In this document: piece by piece, positions 1 through 9,176 of the stretch
Numbering within the stretch: position 1 is the stretch's first letter
Layout of the letters: each line of letters begins with the position of its first letter
NCBI GenBank assembly: GCA_015478945.1
Contig: JABUQX010032505.1
Span: 15,001 to 43,317, forward strand
Direction of reading: 5' to 3'
Length of the DNA stretch: 28,317 nt
Source of the DNA: Trachelipus rathkii
Lineage: Eukaryota; Arthropoda; Malacostraca; Isopoda; Trachelipodidae
The notes under the pieces: model-generated
The model's input: only the letters and a program-made list of their open reading frames with translations
What the model was told of the DNA's origin: nothing
Database searches by the model: none
Made by a program: the position numbers and the translations under genes

Positions 1-34
1 CTTTTTTTAGTCACCGCGACATAAAAATTTTGTT

Positions 35-121
35 AATGACGTTGACACAAAATATTACTCTGATGACGTTGACACAAAATATTACTCTGATGACATTGAC
101 ACAATATATTACTCTGATGAC
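35..121. repeat. 27-bp minisatellite, three full copies plus a partial fourth
   Basis: Three consecutive 27-base units start at 35, 62 and 89, each reading approximately gatgacgttgacacaaaata followed by ttactct. A partial fourth unit (gatgac) begins at 116 and runs into the left end of the adjacent fold-back element. Units differ by one to three substitutions. The array continues to the element border with no spacer, so it may be subterminal repeat DNA of that element. Confidence 0.9.
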
Positions 122-485
122 GATCCAATTTTTTTTGTCGAATTTCAAATAAATTTATATACTTCCTATATACCCTTTTTACCTCCACAATTTTATTTAT
201 TCCCTTTTCTTTTGCTATTACATAAATATTAGACGGAAAAAGAGAAATAAGAGTGAGATCGAGGAAAGAATACCAGAAAAATATATATACATTGTGGAAT
301 GTATATTTTTCTTGTATATATTCTTAATTCTTTCCTCATGCATGCCTGCAGTCTCTCTCATTTTATCTCTCTCCTTATAATAATTATGCAATAGCAAATG
401 AAGAGAATAAATAAAAGTTTGGAAATGAAAAGGATGTAGAAAGTATCGAAATTTATTTGGAATTCAGCCAAAAAAATAGTCATGT
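116..485. mobile_element. Fold-back (MITE-like) element, ~370 bp
   Basis: The left half (about 126-293) and right half (about 298-481) are imperfect reverse complements around a gtgg loop at 294-297. Matching pairs include gaggaaagaat (left) with attctttcctc (right), tttgctattacat with atgcaatagcaaa, and aatttcaaataaattt with aaatttatttggaatt. The ends pair as atgac...attttttt and aaaaaaatagtcat. There is no coding capacity. This is a palindromic non-autonomous DNA-element structure. The superfamily cannot be told because no clear target-site duplication is visible. Confidence 0.7.
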
Positions 486-821
486 ATTCCTATATAGCTC
501 TATTTACCAATATATATATAGTCTTTTCTCACCTCTCTCTCTCATATATATTTGCATTCTCTCTCCTTATATATGTAATGAGAATAGAAACAGGATAATC
601 GGAGGGACTGAAGTAGCGCTCTCGAAGCTGTGAGATCACCCCCAGTGGGAATATGGAATGGTGCGGTATTTCTGTTCAATGGTTCGTCTCTCTTGCGCTC
701 ATATACACTTTCTTCTTACACTGAAGCAGACTTTCCGCTATCACACATATAGACCATATAACACTTACAGACAATAGGACAGTGGCAGCTGGGTTGGGAT
801 CCCGCTTCCACTTATTTCTAC
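486..821. other. Low-information spacer with CT/TA-rich stretches
   Basis: It contains short (TA)n and (CT)n runs at about 510-575 and otherwise unique sequence. On the minus strand an open frame continues through part of it (down to 676), but no homology is recognised. Nothing else is supported. Confidence 0.5.
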
Positions 822-891
822 CTTGAGAATGGTAATGCATGCATTGGTTTCCAGTACATGTATGAGCACCGCACCTCCTGTCATGGGGAAA
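822..891 (-). CDS. Candidate small Cys/His-rich exon
   Basis: On the minus strand a pyrimidine-rich tract ends in 'aatgcag' just before 891, and a possible donor 'CAAG|GTAGAA' lies at 822/821, enclosing 70 bases. The frame encodes FPHDRRCGAHTCTGNQCMHY followed by HSQ, an unusual density of cysteine and histidine that could be a small metal-binding module. The frame stays open to 676, so the donor may not be used. It lies downstream of the stop of the minus-strand gene at 1092, so it would belong to a separate transcript unit. I do not recognise the family. It is weakly supported. Confidence 0.22.
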
Positions 892-1091
892 CTGCATTAG
901 TTGATGGATGAATGAAAGAAATATAACAAAGATTGTGAAAAAGAAAATCACCAATTAGATTGGAATGAAACTCGGTTATAACAACGTAATTTTATTTTCA
1001 AATCCAAAAGAAACTTCATTATTAAAAGAAAATTCTCTTTATCATGTGGCTATAGAGTATATTTCATAACTATATATCTATCTAAATTACC

Positions 1092-1347
1092 CTATTCTGT
1101 TCCTGCTTGCCCATCTTTCCAAACAATATTTAATTTACCCTGGGCTTGAGTTGGCCTAAATTTCTTACTACAAATGTTGAAAAAAATATATTGCAATAGT
1201 TCGAAAGTTCTCCTAATACATTTTGGAACTTCTATATTAAATAAATGTAGATATTTCAGCAGAAATCTCTGATATGTACACCTCTCCATCCACGCAGATT
1301 GAAAATGAATCTCCTGAATTCAGAAGGAACGGCGTTTTCATTTCATC
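1092..1347 (-). CDS. Exon block 5: C-terminal exon with a one-base frame change
   Basis: The acceptor TTTTCCTTTACAG lies at 1348-1360 and the stop codon at 1092-1094. The exon is 256 bases, one more than a multiple of three, although it must start and end in frame. The first part (frame A) encodes DEMKTPFLLNSGDSFSICVD then GEVYISEISAEIST, and hits TAA at 1237-1239. The second part (frame B) encodes KYLHLFNIEVPKCIRRTFEL then LQYIFFNICSKKF. 'FNIE.PK' followed by 'TFELLQYIFF' resembles the conserved C-terminus I recall for SAMD3-like proteins. The switch lies near 1245-1260. It is either a real disabling indel or a base error in an AT-rich stretch. Confidence 0.6.
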
Positions 1348-3491
1348 CTGTAAAGGAAAACATTAATTTATGAAAAGGGAACGGATGATGCTGGGTGTAG
1401 TAGGAAAGTCGCGGGTGGGAGAAAAGTGGCTGGCTGAAGCAATTAAGTCTTTGGTGAATGAAAAGTGACTAAGTCTTGGTGGCACCAATGAGGCTATGAT
1501 TTTACGGGTGTTGTTAATTGTATAGTAATGAAACTATTGTGTGGAATGGGAAGTATAGATCTGAGGTGCAGGATGTTCAGATGAATAATCTTAAGAGTGT
1601 GTTAGGTGTGATGAGAATCAATAAAATTAGGAATGAATATATCATGATGACATGTGGTGTGATGAAGGTATGAAATGATGGAATAAATGAGTATACCAAA
1701 ATGGTTTTGTCATGACGGAAGGATGGATGGTAGTCGGTTGGTTAAGTAGATGTATAAAGATCAGCGTGTTGGGAATCGACCGGCTTGAAGACTGAAGAGA
1801 AGGTGTACTGACTAAGTAAAGAGTGTCTGGTGGAAAAGAGATGAATTAGGTCCAAGCAAAAAGATTGGTGCATGATAGGTGTGAAAGGAGGGATTTTGCG
1901 AGAGGGCGTGATTGTGGGCCTAGCCCAAGGAATGAACCCCACACATGACTATTTACCAGAGTGTGGGTCCGTTGCGCTGTTACGAAGCTCTAATGTGGAT
2001 ATTTTTGGTTGCGACTGCCTTGCAGCTTTAGGATAATGAATGGGTGGTTTGTGGTGAGGCTTTTTCTTTCACGTAACGTCATGTTCCTCTACTAATATTT
2101 TTTTCCGGTTTCTGTACGCACCTCAACCCCGAAAGGGACAGAAGGAAGGTGAAAGAAAGAATTAAGATTGAGAGGTTAGTTAAGGTTTACTTTAATAAAG
2201 AGGCTTTAAACTTAATGGTAGACAAATAAAAAAAGCTGGATACATGTGGTCAAATGTGGTTTTAATGCAGTTAAAGGGTAGAGTTGTAAGACTATGATAT
2301 ATTATTATGTTTATTGTTGCCGACGTTGATATACGGAAGCTAGAAAACGACTTGGAAGGCCAATAAATATTGAGTAAGCGCTGTGCAGATGGATAAACTT
2401 TATGGTTATTCAGGAGTAAAGAGGAAAGATAGGAAAAAATGTGTGAGGACTGAAGACGCAATCGACAGAATCGATAACAGTATTATAAGGTGACACGAAC
2501 ACGTGTAAGAGATTAATTCAGAGATGTATGTTAAAAAGGTTACCTTGAACATGGCATGACAAATATTGCTTGTGCTTTTGCAGTACCATAATACTTAACT
2601 GTGATTTGAATTTTAACTTCACTTCACATAGTAAATACATAATCATATTATGCTATATTAGAACAGGTATGAAATATTACTGAACACATGGAAAATATAA
2701 TAGATCAACTCCCATTGTTGAACAGAATAAGTGGATACTTACAACAGAATTCCGTAACACCATGCGAGGATCATCGGAAAGAAAGAGTGCAACGTTTCCT
2801 GTGAGCCTGTATAAAATCACCTCTTCAAGCTTATGAGCATTTGTCATACCTGGAAAATTTATTATTACTATACTAAAACCAGTGAATCTCAAATCATCTC
2901 TACACCGCCCCCCCCCCCCCAACAAAAAAATTTATCTTATTTTTTTAAAAAGAATCTATACATTCGAAACCGAAAATATCTTGTTACCTAACTCATTTGT
3001 CCCAATAAATTTACAGAAATTATATTGCTTAAGCAATTTATTCATTTTAATATATTCATTTTATTATTAACCCCAATATTTAAATAAGTTTAAGTAATAT
3101 TTCGAAACTTTTTGATAGGAGTTTTTATTTTTATTAAAATTTTAACTTATGTTTTAAGATTAAGAAACCCCTTTAAAAAATGGTAAAAATGTTAAGTTTT
3201 TCTATTAGGTATAAAAAACTGAATTTCGTATATGTATATAGTATATATGAAGGTGGCTTTCGAAACTTACTTGGAATGTTCAGAACATAATTTTTATTCT
3301 GGCTTCTTGATGTAGAAACTAAATCATTAACTTTGAACGCAAATTGGTGGATCTGTGCTTTCAAAGAAGTGCTAGCATAATCTGTCCCTCCAAACAATCT
3401 TTTGACCTCGAGAAGACACTATAAAAATAAGATAGATTTATCTAAGTTTAAACTAAATACTTCAATTAAAATGACCGAATAACATTCGTTT

Positions 3492-3535
<44 letters not shown>

Positions 3536-3564
3536 ATATATAATATATATATATAAATTATATT

Positions 3565-3596
<32 letters not shown>

Positions 3597-3657
3597 TATA
3601 TAAATATATATATATTTTATATATATATATATATAAAATACTATAAATAACATATAT

Positions 3658-3710
<53 letters not shown>

Positions 3711-6700
3711 CAAGTTTAAAAGAGGATATTTTTCAATTTCATAGTTAGAGATTCATTTATAAAATAGTTTTTTTTAAACTTCTATTGCATTATGCATGCT
3801 TGTAATCAATACTACATAAAATAAAAAGGCTATACGTTAACAAACATTTATCCAACTCCTAACTTTGCAGTATTAAACGAGAAAATATAGGCCTAGCATT
3901 CAATTTTACGATAAATTTCAGAATGCAAAAGATTAGTTAAGAGAAAAACAAAAAAAATACTATTTACCTGGTTCTCAAACCGAAGGCAAGGATATTCCTT
4001 CAATAAAGAAATAGACGATAAAGAAGAATGGTTGTCTTGAGCAAAAAGTAGTCTTCTTCTGTCTTCAAAAGTTAAATCCATTTTCAAGCTCATAGCTGCT
4101 TCATTTTTAGCAGACTTTTGATATTCTTTTTGGAGCCAAAATTTGTAGCTATCTAACAAAGTGGGGTCTTCATCGTCTTCTGTCTTATCTTTCAATTTGT
4201 AATTAGGGATACTCCACCATGAGTCAAAGGAAGTATTAAGGGCTTTCCAGTCAACTTTTCTCTGCTTTCTCTCCGCTATCTTCTTTTTCATCTTTGTCGT
4301 CCTTCTTCTCACGTGACCCCAATCTTGTTTTCTAAACATAGAAAACAAGACAGGTTACAAAATTAAACTTATGGAAAATATTTTTGTGTGATAATATATA
4401 ATATATATATATATAATATATAATGATATTTAAAAAAATTATAAATAGGGAACGATATCTATATATACATTATGTATATATATATTTATAGGAAGAAAGA
4501 ACATTGTATTTGTTTTATGGATTTTGCAACAGGGTTATGATAGGATTAATAGAGGAAAGCTCTATGGCAGGTTGTTAGTAATATATGGTGTTGGGTGGGT
4601 AGGCTTTTCTGAATGGAATCAAAAGATGTATGACAATAGTGAGGGCGTGGCTGTAGGAATAATGGTGTCAAGATGATTGGTTTATATATTAAAGCGGAGT
4701 GAGGCAGAGATGTGTTATGACTCGTTATTCAATTTTGTATATGGATGGGGTATGAAAGAATTAGAGATGGGGGGTGGCAGAAAAAAGGTGTTAGAATAAT
4801 GGAAAATGGAGGTGAGTGAAGGGCGCACCCTACTCTACTATATGCAGATCGATTTGGTTTTTATGTGGTGGTGAATCTGAGAGAGTCCTGAGAGATTTGG
4901 TAAGATGGCAGGGTGTGTAAAAGGAGGGGTTTGAAAGTAAACGTAGATAAGAGTAAGGTTATGGTTGTGAGTGAGGACAGTCCTCGGTGTGAAGCTATGT
5001 TAGATGGTGAGCAGCTGGAACAAGTGTCTGAGTTTAAATATTTAGGATATATGTTTGGAATGAAAAGGGACGGATGATGGCAGAGTGTAGTAGGAAAGTT
5101 GTGAATGGCAAGGAAGGTGGCTGGTGCAATAAATCGTTGGGGAGTAAAGGAACTAAGTCTTTGAGTGCGCTAGGGTCTTACATGAGGGTATGTTCTTTAC
5201 CTGTGTTAGTGTATAGTAGTGAGACTATGGTCTGGAATAAGAGGTATAGAACTAAAGTTCAATGTGTTCAGATGGACAATCTTAGTTAGGGGCGTGTTAG
5301 GTGTGAAAAGAATTGATAAAATAAGGAATGAACGTATTAGAGAGTTATGTGGTGTGAAGAAAGGGTAAATGAGAGAACAAATGAAAGTACGTTGAGATGG
5401 TTTGGTCATGTGGAAAGGATGAATGACAGTGGGTTGGCTAAGCGGATGTATAGTGGTGAGTGTGTTAGGAATCGACCGGCTGGGTGACCGAAGAAAAAGT
5501 GGATTGAGTCAGTAAACGAACGACTGAAGGAGAGAAATGTGTTTGGCAGAGTGAGGCAGGGATGTGTTATGTCCCCTTGGTTATTCAATTTGTATATGGA
5601 TGGGGTTATGAAAGAATTAGAGATGGGGTGGCAGAAAAATGGTGTTAGAATGTTGAAGAATGGAGGTGAATGGAGGGTGCCCTACCTATTAATACTCGGA
5701 GATTTGTTTTGTGTGGTGAATCTGAAGAGTTGGAGAGAATTGGTAGGGTGTGTAAAAGGAGGGGTTTGAAAGTAAACGTAGATAAGAGTAAGGTTATGGT
5801 CTTGAGTGAGGACAGGCCTAGGTGTGAAGTTATGTTAGATTGTGAGCAGCTGGAACAAGTGTCTGAGTTTAAATATTTAGGATATATGTTGGATGAAAAT
5901 TGAACGGATGATGCAGAGTGTAGTAGGAAATTGTGATTGGCAAGGCAAGGTGTGGTTGTGCACCTTAAATCTTGGTGCGATTTAAAGGACCAAGTCTTGA
6001 GTGCACTAGGGTTCTACTGAGGGTAATTTGTTACCTGTGTTATGTATCAATGTAGTGAGACTTATGGTCCTGGAACTAAGAGGTATAAGATCTAAAGTTC
6101 AGTGTGTTCAGAAATGGACAATCTTAGGGGAGTGTTAGGTGTGGGAGAAGAATTGATAAAATGAGAAATGAACGTATTAGAGAGTTGTCTGGTGTAAAGA
6201 AAGGGGTAAATGAGAGAATAAATGAAAGTACATTGAGATGCGTTCAGATGGACAATCTTAGGGGCGTGTTAGGTGTGAAAAGAATTGATAAAATGAGTTA
6301 TGAACGTATTAGAGAGTTTGTGTGGTGTGAAGAAGGGGTAAATGACAAGAAATAAATGAAAGAACTATTTGAGATGGTTTTGGTCATAGGAAAAGATGAC
6401 TGAACAATCGGTTGGTTAAGCTGATGTATATTGGCGATTGTGGTTGGGAATTGACAGCTGGGAGACCGAATGAATAAAGTGGATTCAGTCATAACGAATG
6501 TCCTGAAGGAGAGAATGTGAGTTTGGCAGAGAGGCGAGAATAAAGGTGCATAATATGAGTGAAATGGCGGGGTTTTGTGAGGGTCATGGTTGTGGCCCAC
6601 CTGGGCCAGAGAATGAACCCGACATTGACGAGATGCCATGGTGAAGGTCCATCGCGGCCCCGGAAGCTCTAGGGTGATTTTGACTGCGACGAATTCTCAC

Positions 6701-6842
6701 TAATAGGTATACGAAGGGGGGCGGCAGAGGATGGGCTTTCTTTTCGAACCTTGTATATTTTTCTACTACTTCTCTTTTCCGAGTGTATATCACACAACTT
6801 AACCAATTTGGAAAAAGATTATATATATATATATATTATATA

Positions 6843-6889
<47 letters not shown>

Positions 6890-7512
6890 ATATATATATA
6901 ATATATATATATATTATATAATATATATATGTATATATTAGCGCTACTACTAAATTCCTTCCCAGTGTGGATTCAGGTTTGATTTCTGGTAATTTATATT
7001 GTAAGTTCATATGATCAGTTTCTCCTAAATTTTTTGATGTTCCATGATGTAAAGTATTTTCGGAGTTTAATTTTTGGGAATCCTTAAATTTTTGTTTGTC
7101 ATCATCTGCGTTGTGCAATTCTTGGTTATATTCATTATTATCAAGATTTAAAATTTGGGCAGCAGAAAAGTCAGAGTTGTCAATTTCTGTATTTTCCAAT
7201 TCTATAGTTGGAATAATTATTGTTGATGCTGAGGATATGTCACTCTCAGCTGAAGAAATATCAGCAGAAATGTCAGAAATTGAATATCTATATTCATTTC
7301 TTTTTACTTCACAAATTTTAAGTTTATTAGATGACAAATGATCCAACTCCATCCAATCACAATCAACAAAGGAATCAAAATCCTTGTCAAAATATTGTAA
7401 AAATATTTGCACATTGTTAGCAATTGAAAATTTTTCTCTTACCATTGCTTCACAAGGATTTTCACATATTTTTGCATGATCTACATATGTGACCAAGAAA
7501 TCTCTTTGACAT
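1092..7512 (-). CDS. Multi-exon gene, SAMD3-like / uncharacterised PB1-like family (5 exon blocks)
   Basis: Five minus-strand blocks at about 7512-6945, 4331-3968, 3418-3271, 2849-2743 and 1347-1092 read as one protein. All six splice borders of the last three introns are canonical: CAG|GTAAAT to TTATAG, CAA|GTAAGT to TTCCAG, and GTT|GTAAGT to TTACAG. Codon phases match across each (0, 1, 0). From memory of the family, order and spacing resemble the expanded uncharacterised 'SAMD3-like' proteins of fish and invertebrates: a PB1-like N-terminus, a basic/acidic linker, an RR...YP.L.....V region, and a C-terminal block near FN..YPK. No SAM domain is visible. Biochemical role is unknown. The first exon with an initiator ATG is not identified. 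A segment normally present between blocks 1 and 2 is absent where LINEs occupy the intron. The last exon has a one-base frame change. It could be a recently disabled copy or an assembly error. Confidence 0.6.
1367..2125 (+). mobile_element. LINE copy A: decayed 3' end of a non-LTR retrotransposon (RTE-like tail)
   Basis: This is homologous to copies B and C in the same window. Shared landmarks in order are gaaaagggaacggatgatg..gtgtagtaggaaag, a block equivalent to 'VQMDNLRGVLGV.RIDK', the 'FGHVERM' region, and a 3' tail with agggaatgaacccc...acgaagctctaatgtg. A pyrimidine-rich end (ctctactaatatttttttccg) resembles the end of copy C. The product would be the C-terminal part of a reverse transcriptase polyprotein. 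Multiple stops and frameshifts rule out function. It lies in the intron between exon blocks 4 and 5, opposite in strand to the host gene. Confidence 0.75.
2150..2560 (+). mobile_element. Fragment of a second LINE family (RT C-terminal tail)
   Basis: The plus-strand frames give LLPTLIYGS near 2315-2341, then an 'AVQMDKLYGYSGVKRKDRKK' stretch near 2377-2440, then 'AIDRIDNSIIR' and 'HEHV'. This is the order found downstream of the catalytic domain in many arthropod non-LTR reverse transcriptases (LLPTL.YGSETW ... MD.LR...G..R.DR+RNE ... RW.GHV). It differs enough from copies A-C to be another family. Several stops make it a fossil. Confidence 0.55.
2743..2849 (-). CDS. Exon block 4
   Basis: The acceptor is AAATTTTCCAG at 2850 and the donor TCTGTT|GTAAGTATCC at 2743/2742. 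The 107-base exon completes the split codon of block 3 (a + gt) and ends in phase 0. It encodes MTNAHKLEEVILYRLTGNVA followed by LFLSDDPRMVLRNSV. The upstream intron contains a 13-base C run. The consensus-quality borders and exact phase fit make it one of the best supported exons here. Confidence 0.7.
2908..2920. repeat. Poly-C run (13 bases) in the intron between exon blocks 3 and 4
   Basis: A run of 13 consecutive cytosines starts the intronic sequence upstream (minus sense) of exon block 4. The rest of that intron up to 3270 is AT-rich unique sequence with no feature. Confidence 0.9.
3271..3418 (-). CDS. Exon block 3
   Basis: The acceptor TTATTTTTATAG lies at 3419-3430 and the donor CCAA|GTAAGT at 3271/3270, giving 148 bases that start in phase 0 and end in phase 1. 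It encodes CLLEVKRLFGGTDYASTSLK, then AQIHQFAFKVNDLVSTSRS and QNKNYVLNIP. Read after block 2 it gives RFENQ-CLLEVKRLF, the position where family members have 'YP.L.....+..E..RI'. It is helical and basic with no catalytic motif. Confidence 0.65.
3494..3709. repeat. (TA)n microsatellite
   Basis: About 215 bases of almost pure TA dinucleotide, broken by short TTATA and AAATA interruptions. It lies in the intron between exon blocks 2 and 3. Confidence 0.95.
3968..4331 (-). CDS. Exon block 2: basic region, acidic linker, RR...YPCLR motif
   Basis: The acceptor is TTTCTATGTTTAG at 4332 and the donor CAG|GTAAAT at 3968/3967. The exon is 364 bases and ends in phase 0. It begins KQDWGHVRRRTTKMKKKIAE, a strongly basic segment, then an acidic stretch (DKTEDDEDPTLLDSY), a predicted helix (KFWLQKEYQKSAKNEAAM) and TFEDRRRLLF. 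It closes with LLKEYPCLRFENQ. The pattern M..TF..RR followed about 30 residues later by YP.LR is what I recall for the SAMD3-like family. It probably starts mid-domain, because a conserved 'W' segment expected just upstream is not found between here and block 1. Confidence 0.65.
4389..4490. repeat. Short (TA)n-rich stretch
   Basis: Imperfect TA repeats lie upstream (minus sense) of exon block 2 and border LINE copy B. Confidence 0.8.
4525..5545 (+). mobile_element. LINE copy B: decayed reverse-transcriptase segment
   Basis: It starts with a 'YDRINREKLYG'-like segment near 4535 and passes an eroded 'RQGCVMSPWLF'-type region near 4700-4760. A clear palm/thumb block follows at about 4920-5065 (GLKVNVDKSKVMVVSEDSPR, then EQLEQVSEFKYLGYM). 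It ends in the 'SETMVWN..YRTKVQCVQMDNL' and 'NRPAG.PKKKW' regions near 5520. The YADD equivalent near 4840 is degraded ('tatgcagatcgat'). Copy B breaks off at about 5545, where copy C begins in the same orientation. It lies in the intron between exon blocks 1 and 2. Confidence 0.75.
5546..6795 (+). mobile_element. LINE copy C: decayed RT C-terminal half with 3' UTR, head-to-tail with copy B
   Basis: Open segments encode RVRQGCVMSPWLFNLYMDGV followed by MKELEMG (5549-5650), then GLKVNVDKSKVMVLSEDRPR and EQLEQVSEFKYLGYMLDEN (5767-5903). RQG..SP.LF is the non-LTR RT motif preceding YADD. The YADD itself is lost to indels near 5690. Downstream come the 'MDNLRGVLGVKRIDKM' region, present twice, and a 3' tail with gaatgaacccgacattgacg and ccccggaagctctag. 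It ends in a pyrimidine-rich stretch near 6780 that abuts (TA)n. Many single-base insertions disrupt the frame. Confidence 0.8.
6106..6378 (+). repeat. Internal ~136-bp tandem duplication within LINE copy C
   Basis: The segment beginning gttcagaaatggacaatctt at 6106 is repeated beginning gttcagatggacaatctta at 6242. Both copies continue through ggggtaaatgagagaataaa-like sequence and end near gagatg. The second unit carries extra indels. Other copies in this window have the segment once. Confidence 0.85.
6820..6940. repeat. (TA)n microsatellite at the 3' edge of exon block 1
   Basis: It is nearly pure TA and directly abuts the coding-like sequence of exon block 1 on one side and LINE copy C on the other. 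Confidence 0.95.
6945..7512 (-). CDS. Exon block 1: PB1-like N-terminal region plus acidic/Ser linker
   Basis: The frame runs from just after an in-frame TAA upstream of about 7512 into the (TA)n tract near 6940. Its start resembles a PB1/ubiquitin-like fold: VREKFSIANNVQIFLQYFDK followed by DFDSFVDCDW and then KLKICEV, i.e. an 'LQY.D.DFD.FVD' acidic strand. A low-complexity segment rich in Ser, Asp and Ile follows (about residues 70-100), then an acidic/Asn/Lys linker ending LPEIKPESTL. No ATG precedes the conserved part apart from an internal Met, so the N-terminus probably comes from an upstream exon. Acceptors at CAAAG or ATGTAG are both possible. The 3' border is unclear: no good GT donor is visible before the microsatellite begins, so the tract may have replaced the original exon end. 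Confidence 0.55.
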
Positions 7513-7566
7513 TTTTAATTAATTTCAGATCAAAAACTAATTGTAAAAACATTTGATTTTATGGAC

Positions 7567-7804
7567 AAGGACATATATATATATATTATATTTATATATA
7601 TAGTACTTATATATATTATATATGTTATATTATTACTATATATATTATATATTTATAATATTGATATCTTTGATTGATTATTATATATTATTATATTATG
7701 ATAATGTAATATTATATAGTCATCTGATATATAGTATATATATTATATATATGTTAATATATATATATAATAATATATTATATTATATATATTATAAATA
7801 TATA

Positions 7805-7840
<36 letters not shown>

Positions 7841-7980
7841 ATATATATATATATATAATTATATATATATATAGTATATATATAATTTTAATATATATTC
7901 ATTAATATATATATATATATATATATACATACTATTATAATATATAATATATATATTAATATATAATAATTTATATTAAG
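7567..7980. repeat. (TA)n / TA-rich microsatellite
   Basis: About 410 bases of imperfect TA and ATT repeats with scattered substitutions. No gene is supported. Confidence 0.95.
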
Positions 7981-8335
7981 GTGCATCCAGAAATATTGGA
8001 ATTGTTGGTTAAATCAAGAGGATGAAACAGTGCTGGAATACCCTTTTTCTGGATAGGAAAAGGGATTGCAACAGTATTTTTTTAATTTTTACATAAGAAA
8101 TTGATAATTCCTTCATTTATTTATGCATGTAGGTGGGTTATTTGAAAAGTGGTGTGTGGATTAATGTCTCAATAACTTTATAATGTTTTTAATTATTAGT
8201 TGAAAATGAAAAATTTAGTAAGGAAATTTTTGTCATTATCTAAGTGCATGCAGTTTTTGCAGATGATGATGTTTTGAAGGCTGATTCAAAAATTGGAAGA
8301 GTTGAAAAAGCTGTAGTTGTGAACAGTTCATGAAA
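7981..8335 (+). other. Two exon-like scraps of unknown origin
   Basis: On the plus strand, right after the microsatellite, a frame reads VHPEILELLVKSRG, meets a TGA, and continues NSAGIPFFWIGKGIAT. About 200 bases on, after 'tgcatgcag', a second reads FADDDVLKADSKIGRVEKAV followed by VVNSS and a stop. Both resemble fragments of a real protein more than random AT-rich sequence, but I recognise no family. The minus strand of the first scrap also reads open. The remainder to 8518 is AT-rich and unassigned. Confidence 0.25.
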
Positions 8336-8518
8336 GGTATCTTTTTATTATATTTACAATTATTAAATAAATTTTAAATTAAAATTAAAAAATATAAAAA
8401 ATTGGAGCTTCACCAAAAAAGAATATTTAAAAAAATATAATTAACATTATTTCCAAATATCAAATGCTAATTAAAGAAATGGATGTAATCAAGAGGGGGG
8501 ACTTTTAAAGCATAGGTC

Positions 8519-8675
8519 AATATATATTATATATATTTTATATATATATATATTATATATTATATATTATATTATATATTATTATATTATATATTATATT
8601 ATATATATATATATATATTATATATATATATATTATATATATATATATATTATATATTAGTATATATATTATATA
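8519..8675. repeat. (TA)n / (TATTA)n microsatellite
   Basis: TA and TATTA repeats end exactly at the 'aggccagcc' left terminus of the fold-back element. Confidence 0.95.
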
Positions 8676-8788
8676 GGCCAGCCTCTAGTAGCCACAATCC
8701 ATATCTCAAAACTACAACAGCTACCGGGAAAGGAATAAAGTGATTGAAAATGAGCAACGAAGGAAAGGAAACATAAAAAAAAAAAAAG

Positions 8789-8825
<37 letters not shown>

Positions 8826-8999
8826 CTTGAAACTACAAATAAGCTTACAGGGAAATGAAAGTACATTTTTGGAACTCTTTGTGCATTAAAAAATGGACCT
8901 AACCCAACACAAAAAGCAAAAAACAATAAAAACAAATTTAACTTAATAAAAAATTTGGCTAATGTTTTTTTGGGGGGGGGGTGGCTGGGATATGTTGTT

Positions 9000-9135
9000 A
9001 TTATATTATATATATATGTATATATATATAATATATATAATATATATATATATTATATAATATATATATTATTCATATATATATATTATTATATAATATA
9101 TATATTATATTATATATATATATTATTATATATAA

Positions 9136-9176
<41 letters not shown>

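Noticed and set aside
7096..7341. 81-codon plus-strand frame
   Set aside because: It is antisense to exon block 1, whose PB1-like motif is on the minus strand.
7622..7810. Open frame rich in Tyr and Ile on the plus strand
   Set aside because: It is a translation of (TA)n and TATTA repeats. The same applies to the Tyr/Ile-rich frames at 8955-9224 and 19530-19712.
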